From Ischnura elegans (Eukaryota; Arthropoda; Insecta; Odonata; Coenagrionidae): a stretch of DNA of 64,000 bases. Each line of letters starts with the position of its first letter. Positions within the stretch are counted from its first letter, which is position 1. The position numbers and the translations under genes were made by a program. Positions 50,783-59,039 of the stretch are shown here, one piece after another. The stretch covers positions 8,866,001 to 8,930,000 of the forward strand of contig NC_060254.1 in assembly GCF_921293095.1 (NCBI RefSeq), given 5' to 3'. The notes beneath the pieces were generated by a model. It was not told the origin of the DNA and ran no database searches. It saw nothing but the letters and a program-made list of their open reading frames with translations.

Positions 50783-51140
50783 CTCACATGTAAACAAAAG
50801 GCTTCCCTTAAGAAAGGAGCCACATAGGACGACGAGCTCAAAGGACCCAAAGGAAGAATCCTTTGTTTTGGCGATTCGCAGAAAAGGGCTTGTTTTGGTG
50901 GCTCAGGCTTTGTTAGGTGCTTCATAGCAACACATGAAAACGTTGCATGAGTAGGCGAGGGTGTGAGGTGGCGTTTGGGGGACAGCGATTGGCTGGAAAC
51001 GGTGCTGGCGCAGGGTTCTCCTCCCCTCCTTCCTTTTGAACTGTCATCAGACAACTCTCCCCGGCTGGACTGTAGTACAGGGTTTTAAACTAACGTTTCA
51101 TAATCGGCAAAACTTCATTTGTTAAAGAAGTATTTGGTAC

Positions 51141-51609
51141 ACAGGGTGTCCCAATTATCTTGACCACCCGAAATAACTTTTTATCCAGATGCAAAAATCA
51201 AAAATGTGTATCATGTACATACTATACTGTACAGTACTGTAGTACAGGAGAGTCCACGTGACTTTTGTGCTATGTTTTGACTTGGTTGTTATTTGTTTAC
51301 AGCTAACTCCAGTAAGTGGACGAGTTTCTTATGTTTTCCTATCGTTTCGTTTATGTTAATGGTCCACTTTGCTACATTTTTGAATAAGTCTTTAGGAGAG
51401 GAAATGAATTGCCGAATAAAAAGTATAGGGTGCCATTTAAAAATGACATAGCGCTGTTCATATCTTTGTAAGTAACAAAGCTACAAGGAAGGCAATCATG
51501 CTGATTAATTTCCCCCTGACGGCTAATGAACATTTACTTGACAAATTTTTGAATATGCATCTGGACAAAAAGTTGTTTCGGGTGGTCAAGATAAATGGGA
51601 CACCCTGTA
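51141..51609. mobile_element. mariner-type MITE, copy 2 (diverged left arm)
   Basis: Matches 14961-15341: ACAGGGTGTCCCAATTATCT and ACCCGAAATAACTTTTTATC at the left, AGGAGAGGAAATGAATT and AGCCGTCAGGGGGA-type text (complement) at the right, ending ACACCCTGTA. About 180 bases of the left arm (51205-51385) are unrelated to copy 1, which indicates replacement or an extra insertion. Confidence 0.7.
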
Positions 51610-51724
51610 TTCATGATATTTCATTTTGTTTTCTTTTATGAAGGAAAATAATTGTGCTTTTATATTTTGGGAGGGTGGGCGGACCCCCCTGGCTACCCCA
51701 CCTGGCTACGCCACTGCCTTGGAA

Positions 51725-52838
51725 GTTACTAAATTTAAGTATAGCGATGTGGATGGTAGATGTAGTGATTAAGTATTCCCAACTCTTGGTGTGAGCAGAA
51801 AAGTATGGAGAAAAGGGAAGAACAGTTTAAGCACGTAGCCTGAAAATTTTTGGATTGCTCATACTCTGGAAAAGGACAAATTTTTTGTCTGGAGAACCTG
51901 GAAATCTCAGGGAATTTTCTCCAGTCCAGCTGCTGGACACCCTGATGAAAAATCTTTACAAGGTCATTTTGGATTTTTAAATGTGCGTACGAGTAACCCT
52001 TACTTGTCATCTTTATCTCCTCTTTGTTTGAAAAGATTTATCTAGCTTTTGGGTCCTCTTCATTGAGAAAGTGTCTGCACTCCTAGTGTATCCTATGAGA
52101 CTTGGCACCTTGATTTATAGCTGGGGCCTGCCCTGAGGACCAGTTGAGTTGTATGTCAGGTCCTAAACTGTGTCAGTATGCCTACCAAAAAATATGGCTG
52201 CATAACAGTTACACAGAGACACTTTCTCATGTACTTCATATGCATATTTTAATGAAAATTATTTTGATATCACTTTCATTTTCCAGATGTTCTATCCCTT
52301 TTCATTATATTTTTGCATTTCATTTCCCAATACCAGTGTGACACTTACTATGTGGATACACAGTGGATTCATCATTATCATCATATCTTACCCATTTCCA
52401 ACAATTTAATGTATTCGTTGTTACACTGAAATTTACTCATCGAAAGGTTAAAAATGAGGCGACAAAGGAAACTGTGCGAAATTGGAATGATGAAAGAGGA
52501 ATTTTAATGGAGAGGTGGTAGGTTTGTGTTTTAAGGCCTTTGAAGAGCTTAAAGAAGAGCTATGTGGTTTAATATGGAAATATTAACTGAAGGAGAATAC
52601 AAATAGCTGTCCTTAACTATTTGCTGCAGATATTTGTAGGGTTAAATGTGTGAGGTCTAGGTGTCCAGTTCTATAGTAATAATGTAGTTGTTTCTCCTTC
52701 ATACATAATTATCAAAAGTATGTATACTATTAGGCTATGGTAGTGCTATTATGTTGATCAAATAGAAAGAGAATATTACTGTCAGTCCTGTGGAAATACA
52801 TGTGTGTTATTGATATCAGAATATTCAATCAATCTTAC
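51725..52838. other. intronic, nothing recognised
   Basis: Part of the 8.5 kb intron between the second and last CPAP1-type coding exons. AT-rich; no repeat with a partner in the window. Confidence 0.45.
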
Positions 52839-52972
52839 CTGTTGTAGTATTTAGGTGAGTTGTCACAGTCTACTTCTGATACAAAATGGCAGATGAACGT
52901 TTTCTGGTCAAAAGCTGTGTAGTTGGCACACAAAAAGTCGTACCTTGTCCCAAATAGGCAATGGTGATAAAC
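52839..52972 (-). CDS. CPAP1-type cuticular protein, chitin-binding exon
   Basis: A 134-base exon with acceptor GTTGCAG| and donor AACAG|GTAAG. It encodes VYHHCLFGTRYDFL, CANYTAFDQKTFIC and HFVSEVDCDNSPKYYN, the second part of a type-2 chitin-binding (peritrophin A, CBM14) domain. With the preceding exon the six cysteines are spaced C-x14-C-x5-C-x9-C-x12-C-x7-C. The last four spacings fit the CPAP1 pattern, and three disulfides are expected. Aromatic residues (Y, F) available for chitin stacking are present. Entry phase 0 and exit phase 2 match the neighbouring exons. Confidence 0.9.
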
Positions 52973-53178
52973 CTGCAACAGATGTAAAAATAATCTCAGC
53001 TATCAAAAAGAAACAAATCACTGGATGCACTATCAATTTTTCTTTCTTACAGTGAATATTTGTTCAGTCAATTGCATAGTAAGATCTTTGAACACAATTG
53101 ATTGCTCCCTATCAGCCTGAATTTTAGCTTATTTGTCCATAGCCTCATGATTTTGTTCTCATCTTAACTTTGTCCTTG

Positions 53179-53678
53179 CCCAGTGAGAAATGGGTGGTGG
53201 AATCCACGTGGAACCCACGTGGAATCCACGTTGAGTGGTGGATATTTGGTGGTGGTGGATATTGAGTGGTTGGACCCACGTGGAATCCACGTTGATTTCA
53301 AGTGGATTTGTGGTGATTATCATAAAATGTTAAACAGAATTCCTAATTTGTGGAACTTAACTCTCTGGTGACATTGCGTCATTTATCATCCTGAAACCAC
53401 GCTAGTTATGTGAAAATGTATCGCACATTCCATTTTTATATAATTCGTGGAAAGGCAGCCATGAGAGCACATGAAAAATCGTAGACACATATATAGAAGG
53501 TTTAGATATAGAGTGGTTGAGGTTTTAATGGTTTTAGGACAGCACCTACTGCTGTTTTAATTTTTCCACCAAATTTCCACGTGGATTCCACGTTGATTCC
53601 ACGACCAAAAACACGTGGTATCCACGTTAATTCTCCACGTGGGTTCCACGTGGATTCCACCACCCATTTCTCACTGGG
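53179..53678. mobile_element. CCACGTGG-repeat MITE, copy 1
   Basis: Ends CCCAGTGAGAAATGGGTGG in inverted orientation. Both ends are built from many GGAATCCACGTGGAACCCAC-type units, with the palindrome TCCACGTGGA repeated. The ~250-base centre is AT-rich. Target duplication not evident. It lies in the CPAP1-type gene's intron, 206 bases upstream of its chitin-binding exon. Confidence 0.8.
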
Positions 53679-53807
53679 TGACTGCAATTACCAGTTACTG
53701 GTTTGAATCTTTCTTAATCATGTACACTTGCACAATAATAACATACTAGAGTTATTGTACCCAAGTTAGAATTGGGATGGGGTTGGTAGATGGCAGATAG
53801 AATCATA

Positions 53808-54285
53808 CCCAGTGAGAAATGGGTGGTGGAATCCACGTGGAACCCACGTGGAGAATTAACGTGGATACCACGTGTTTTTGGTCGTGGAATCAACGTGGAA
53901 CCCACGTGGAAATTTGGTGGAAAAATTAAAACAGCAGTTGGTGCTGTCCTAAAACCATTAAAACCTCAACCACTCTATATCTAAACCTTCTATATATGTG
54001 TCTACGATTTTTCATGTGCTCTCATGGCTGCCTTTCCACGAATTATATAAAAATGGAATGTGCGATACATTTTCACATAACTAGCGTGGTTTCAGGATGA
54101 TAAATGACGCAATGTCACCAGAGAGTTAAGTTCCACAAATTAGAAATTCTGTTTAACATTTTATGATAATCACCACAAATCCACTTGAAATCAACGTGGA
54201 TTCCACGTGGGTCCAACTACTCAATATCCACCACCACCAAATATCCACCACTCAACGTGGATTCCACCACCCATTTCTCACTGGG
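53808..54285. mobile_element. CCACGTGG-repeat MITE, copy 2, inverted
   Basis: The same element in opposite orientation to copy 1, separated by 129 bases. The centre (for example TTTCACATAACTAGCGTGG, TGGCTGCCTTTCCACG) matches the reverse of copy 1 almost exactly. The 22-base length difference arises mainly from loss of CACGTGGA units in the ends. The two copies form one long hairpin when transcribed. Confidence 0.8.
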
Positions 54286-55552
54286 ATAATTCAAGGTTAG
54301 GTTGACAGCAGGTTATACAATGATTTTATCAGCATAATTTTGATTATGTATGTACCTAAATTTTCTTAAATGTGTTCAAAACTTAATATTCTTTAATGTG
54401 CTCAAAAGGTCAATGTAATAACCTCACAAATGAAATTCGAAGAAGTGCCTTGTATCCCTATATTGTGGCACTGCTAAGGGGTGGTTTTGGGGGATAATCC
54501 CCCCCCCCCCAGAGCTCAGAGAAATTTCTAAGTTTAATCCATTTTATTTAATTGGAATAAATGTCTTAAAGAATAGTGTTAGGATTATTAAAATATCCCT
54601 CAGAAAGCCATAAAACTCATCATTTTGAACAATTTATCTTCAAAATTTTTGGGGTATAGGTCCCCCACACCTCCCGCTTACCCTGGTAGTTATTCAATAC
54701 CCCCCAGTATTAGTTTTGCCTAAACCCCCCCCTAGCCTTAATTCCTAGCTGCACCACTTTCTGCATAACATCTACAATGGTTTATTCAATTTAAATTTAT
54801 TATCATCCAATAAAGAAAATAATCATGACTTTGAATTATTTGATTTGGTGGGCGATTGTTGAGCATTTGTGCAGTGGAGGTACGATAATGTAAATATAAA
54901 TGCAGAGATAACGCCTTTTTTGTTCAACAGTGTTTGTTCCCAGTTAGCTCTCAGTGGAATCTTCATGAAAAGTCATATTGTAGCAATAGATTTTGTTGAA
55001 ATGAGTTAGCATAGGGAAAAAATTTTTTAAGAAAAGGATAAATACATATTATTTTTTACATCCATAAAATCATTGTACAAAACAGTGTGGGAGGTGCAGT
55101 TGACGATGTCGATGATCTCATATCCATGGGAAGCAAGACAATGAAAAGTAAATGAACATGCCTCTATGGCTCTTTGTGTAAGTTTACTCCTTTTTAGAAT
55201 GGTACCTATAATTAATTCGCCAGATAACCTTAATGAATTATATTCTACCTTTTAAAACAAAAATGACTTAATTTAGAAAACTTTTCTTTAATGAAAGAGT
55301 TCATCTAATATCTTTAAGCAGTACAAAAGTGAGAAATGGAGGTTTTATGGCTAACATGAAAGCCTTAAAAAATCCATGAGAGAGCTAACAAGTTTTATGC
55401 TCAGATCATAGGTTTTTTCATTTTACTTTTTTGAAACTTTTATGGAAAATTTTATCATGGAAAACGGACATTATTGCTCCATGATTCACTCTGTATTCAC
55501 CTAAATTTGAAAATACGTATCTTGTCTCACGGTTATTCAAAAGTATCCTCAC
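54286..55552. other. intronic sequence with C/G-run MITE
   Basis: Intron between the first two visible CPAP1-type exons. At about 54470-54770 is a relative of the 300-base MITEs at 57640 and 58430, with CAGAGCTCAGAGAAATTTCT, TCCATTTTATTTAATTGGA and CTCAGAAAGCCATAAAACTC. No clean target duplication. Nothing else seen. Confidence 0.55.
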
Positions 55553-55995
55553 CTGACATTTATGAATAACAGATGCATAAAACCCATCATGGAGGCCGTC
55601 ACATTTGAAATCGATGTCCTCCGGCACGGACACATAGAATGGGTAATCAGTCAAGTTTTGTCCGTTCAGCTCACGGGGAAGATTTGGGTCGTGCACGTAG
55701 TCAATCTGAGGGATGCCCGTCAACGGGCTCTTGGTCGTCCCGTTCCCACCCCCTTCGTCGCCGTCCAGTGGCGATGCCGTGCTCTTGGCAACGACGCCCA
55801 CTTTGTACTTGGAGATGAGCGGGTCTTGGTCGGGCGGAATCTCCTCTGGCTCCTCCTCCACTTCCACCACCGCCTCCTGCTTTGCCTGTGCCCGGAGGCT
55901 CTCCTGCCTCTCCTTTGAGTACTTGCCGATCGTGGGCGCTGTCCTCAGGCTTGACACTTCTGATATACATCCCAGATAAATAATCGCCAGGAGAA
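55553..55995 (-). CDS. CPAP1-type cuticular protein, N-terminal visible exon
   Basis: The exon starts after a strong acceptor (pyrimidine-rich TTTTCTTTTTCTTGCAG) and ends at ATGTCAG|GTGAGG, phase 0. It encodes the end of a signal peptide (VLLAIIYLGCISEVSS), a Glu-rich stretch (VVEVEEEPEEIPP), a Gly/Asp linker, and the start of the chitin-binding domain (DFKCDGLHDGFYASVIHKCQ). The acceptor is phase 1, so a first exon with the ATG should lie further right, unseen. Alternatively the ATG at 56062 is used without splicing, adding MAITLRATAKNIFLNRAFLF, which would also look like a signal peptide. I favour splicing because of the acceptor quality, but the choice is open. CPAP1 proteins are extracellular chitin binders of cuticle. 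Confidence 0.8.
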
Positions 55996-56008
55996 CTGCA
56001 AGAAAAAG

Positions 56009-56600
56009 AAAAGCTCTATTTAAAAAAATGTTTTTTGCCGTTGCCCTTAGGGTGATTGCCATATATATTTTATGCTGTCTGAAATTTTGGCTTGCAATTT
56101 TGGGCTTATTTTAATTCTAGGTCAAGAATTAAAAGCGGAAAAAGTTTTTGTCATTTTAATGAGAAGAATGATTCTGTTTCAGTTTTAAAAATTCACACAA
56201 ACATCAATAGTTTTTATACAACAGTGCAGCATGTTCGTGTGAATGTTACTCCTTTTATTGCATGAGATGGATATTAGGTTATTTCAAACTCATTAAATTA
56301 GTGGAAAGCTAAGAAAAGCTCTGTTGTTAAAATGTTTTTTGCCATTGCCCTTTGAGCGATTGCCATATAAATTTTATGCTGTCTGAAATTTTGGCTTGCA
56401 ACTTTGGGTTTATTTTAATTCTAGGATTAGAGTTAAAGGTTGAAAATTTTTATGCTATTTTAATGAGAAAAACAATTCTGTTTCAGTTTAAAAAATTCAC
56501 TCCAACATCCAGAGGTTTTGTACAAAAGTGTAGCATATTCATGTGAGTGTTACTCCTTTTATTGCATGAGATGGATATCAGGTTATTTCAAACTCATTAA
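56009..56600. repeat. tandem duplication, unit about 300 bp
   Basis: 56009-56290 and 56305-56600 are related. Shared strings include AATGTTTTTTGCC-TTGCCC, ATTTTATGCTGTCTGAAATT, TTATTTTAATTCTAGG and TGTTACTCCTTTTATTGCAT. The unit directly precedes the first visible CPAP1-type exon, so its left part includes the alternative ATG at 56062. The second copy carries a similar ATG context but no open frame. Confidence 0.75.
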
Positions 56601-57144
56601 TATAGTGGAGCAAAAAAATTGATAATATTTTTAGATTCGCAGAGGAAACTGTTGAGCCCAGCATTCAGCCATAAGATCCCTGATTATTGTATTTTCCAAC
56701 AGCCCCATTGCACAACTAAAGGACGGCATCATTAATAGGATCAGCATCAACTAAGCATTGCCTGGGCTGGAGAATTCCGTGAGTGCGTGTTACATGACTA
56801 ATATGAATCATAGTGGCTGTGTTGGGGTGTATTAATAAAGAAATATGCATATTTTCCTTGCCTAAGCAATAAAAAAAGTGAGAAATTGCACAAAAATGCC
56901 ATCTCCTATGCAAATTACTCATCGTTCTTACCAAATGGAAAATTTTTCTCATGGCCATGAATGTAAAATACAGAATCGTAACGTCATTCAAATTTCCAAG
57001 GAATATTACTTTTATATTCATGTGGTATAAAGTAGGTGGTGACCCATAGTTATCTGCTGGCAGATTGATTTGTCAAAGACATTGTCATAAACCACTTCAT
57101 TAATAAATACTCTAAAGGATGAAGTTCGCCATGAAAAAATATTT

Positions 57145-57216
57145 GACTTTGCCGGGATGCGAACCCGGATATCCCGATCACCGGTCAGGTGTGTTAACCA
57201 GTTCCACCACCAAGTC
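57145..57216 (-). repeat. 72-base tRNA-like sequence (pseudo-tRNA or SINE head)
   Basis: On the minus strand it folds as a tRNA: acceptor GACTTGG/CAAAGTC region (6 of 7 pairs), 3-bp D stem with GG in the loop, anticodon stem CCTGA/TCGGG with 7-base loop CCGGTGA, and perfect T stem CCGGG/CCCGG with loop TTCGCAT. The would-be anticodon is GGT (Thr), but position 33 is C instead of the invariant T, and GGT is not the usual animal Thr anticodon. I therefore call it tRNA-derived, not a gene. Confidence 0.55.
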
Positions 57217-57561
57217 ATTTTCTCAGAGCAAACTTCCTTCATTAATATTGCAATTTTTAGTCAAACATGCTTGATTAATTGGAAAATGCAAATACTCCAA
57301 ATCTGTCCTTCAGTATATTTTCTCTGCAATGTGGTTACACGATGTCATGGCATGAAATTCCCATGCCTGTTATGAATTGGCACCATGAAGGTGGATGCAT
57401 TTTGGGGAGGTTCATTTGGAGAGGGCACACGAGGGACTATATCTCTTGAATATTTCCAGGAGGGTGGAGGGAAGTTTTTGCCCCCCTTCCCCCCGTTCAC
57501 TACGGCCTTGGTATTTGCCGCTTCTAGCGGTCCATAAGTCAATCGTAGAGATATCCCCGGG

Positions 57562-57934
57562 CAGTGGCGCAGCGAGGAGGGGTTTTGGGGGATAACCAGA
57601 CCACCATGCGATCCAGGTTTTTTACGTAGTTCCCATGACCAGTGGCGCATCGAGGGTGGTTAAACCCCCCCCCCCAGAGCTCAGAGAAATTTTTAAATTT
57701 AATCCATTTTACTTAATTGGATTAGTATTACTTATCGAACAGTGTCAGGATTAATCAAACGTCCCTCAGAAAGTCGTAAAACTTGCCATTTTGAACCAAT
57801 GATCTTAAAATTTTCCTGAAGGAGGGTCCCCGCAACTCCTGCTTACCCTGGCGGGTATCCCCCCCCCCCAAAAAACCCTTAAATAATAGTTGCGCATAAA
57901 CCCACCATAGCCTCCATTCTTAGCTGCGCCCCTG
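57562..57934. mobile_element. hAT-type element carrying SINE-derived sequence, perfect TSD
   Basis: Left end CAGTGGCGCAGCGAGG; right end, read inward, CAGGGGCGCAGCTAAG. TCCCCGGG lies on both sides (57554-57561 and 57935-57942). After ~30 bases of left end comes a 47-base segment (57593-57639) identical, apart from a few bases, to the reverse of 58730-58776 (the flank of another MITE and the start of a tRNA-like repeat). An inner left end, CAGTGGCGCATCGAGG, follows at 57640. Confidence 0.8.
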
Positions 57935-58309
57935 TCCCCGGGCCTCTAAACAAAATTCTACTTCTTCTTAAGGGTGGGAAAAAAATCGTACCAGGGCCTT
58001 GAATGCTCTTCGGCGCCTGAGCGACACTTATCCAATGCACTAAAGTTTTAACGAATCCGTCCAGAGGGTAATGAGCCCTTGCGAGGTGTTTAATGGCTAT
58101 ATATATTCGTGAAAAGGTGGCCTAATCGCTAATAGTGGCCAAACCAATAATCGCTAGCCATTGTAATAAGAAAGAATGCGCGTATAACATCACGCACGCC
58201 GGCGATACAGGTTAACACTATACGACCTTATATTACTTTCTGGCCTTCCACATTCAGACCTTCGAAAGCCACGCTAATTATCATCGGAAAATATATTCCT
58301 GGACCTGGA

Positions 58310-58372
58310 ATCGAACTTCAGACCTTCGCATTTTTCGGCCACTGCGCGTACCATTGCGCTATCCAAATTTCT
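58310..58372 (-). repeat. degenerate tRNA-like segment
   Basis: On the minus strand GGATAGCGCAATGGTACGCG resembles an A-box region and GAAGTTCGATTCC a B box at the right distance. The T stem does not pair well, so it is probably an old SINE head lying between the two inverted MITEs. Confidence 0.45.
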
Positions 58373-58429
58373 CCAGCTATAACTCATAAATTCCAAAGAA
58401 ACTCCCGAAGCTCAGAATACTGCCATGGG

Positions 58430-58729
58430 CAGGGGCGCAGCTAGGAATTAGGCTGGGGGGGGGGGAGTTTAGGTGCAATTAATACCGGGCTGTGTGTGGG
58501 TATGGAATACCCACCAGTATAAGCGGTAGGTGCGAGATAAAAAAAATTGCGGAATTTTAAGATAAACGGTTCATAATGGTGAGTTTTAGGGCTTTCTGAG
58601 AGATATTTTATTAATACTTACACTATTCTATTAGTAATACTAATCCAATTAAGTAAAATGGATTCAACTTAAAAATTTCTCTGAGCTCTGGGGGGGGGGG
58701 GGGGTTTAACCACCCTCGATGCGCCACTG
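58430..58729. mobile_element. 300-bp hAT-type MITE, inverted relative to 57640-57934
   Basis: Left end CAGGGGCGCAGCTAGG; right end, read inward, CAGTGGCGCATCGAGG. Flanks GCCATGGG (58422-58429) and GTCATGGG (58730-58737) agree at 7 of 8 bases. The interior is the reverse of 57640-57934 (CAGAGCTCAGAGAAATTT, TTACTTAATTGGATTAGTAT and others). Confidence 0.8.
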
Positions 58730-58744
58730 GTCATGGGAACTACG

Positions 58745-59035
58745 TAAATAACCTGGATCGCATGGTCGTCTGCGCTGGTGGACCGGGTGACCCGTGGTCC
58801 AAGGTTCAGTTTCCGGTCCACTAAATTTTTTTACGACGGCAATTGATGTGAACTACGCGATCTTACGAAATGTGAACTAGGTAAAATTATCATGGGAAAT
58901 AATGAAATCTGTATCGTGTAGTCGTGTGTGAAAATGGGCCAGAAAACCAGTGGTCCGTGGTTCGATTACCATTCCATAGAGATTTTGAAGGCAATAAAAT
59001 GTCAACTATGCGATCTTGATTTCGCAGTCGTTCAG
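58745..59035 (+). repeat. tandem dimer of a tRNA-like repeat unit
   Basis: Two units of about 160 bases. Unit 1 runs from TGGATCGCATGGTCGTCTGC to ACTACGCGATCTT (58753-58865). Unit 2 runs from TGTATCGTGTAGTCGTGTGT to ACTATGCGATCTT (58911-59023). Each has an A-box-like start, GTGGTCC-(A/G)-GGTTC B-box-like text, and a shared tail (GGCAAT, then TG-CAACTA). A dimeric SINE or a local duplication of one fits. Confidence 0.6.
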
Positions 59036-59039
59036 ATAT

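Larger units (their letters stand above)
49918..51716. mobile_element. hAT-type element, 1.8 kb, with two nested insertions
   Basis: Left end CAGTGGCATTGCCAGG; right end, read inward, CAGTGGCGTAGCCAGG. Flanks CCATGGAA (49910-49917) and CCTTGGAA (51717-51724) agree at 7 of 8 bases. Inside lie another hAT-type element (50079-50782) and a mariner-type MITE (51141-51609). Without them about 0.6 kb of its own sequence remains, so it is non-autonomous. Confidence 0.75.
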
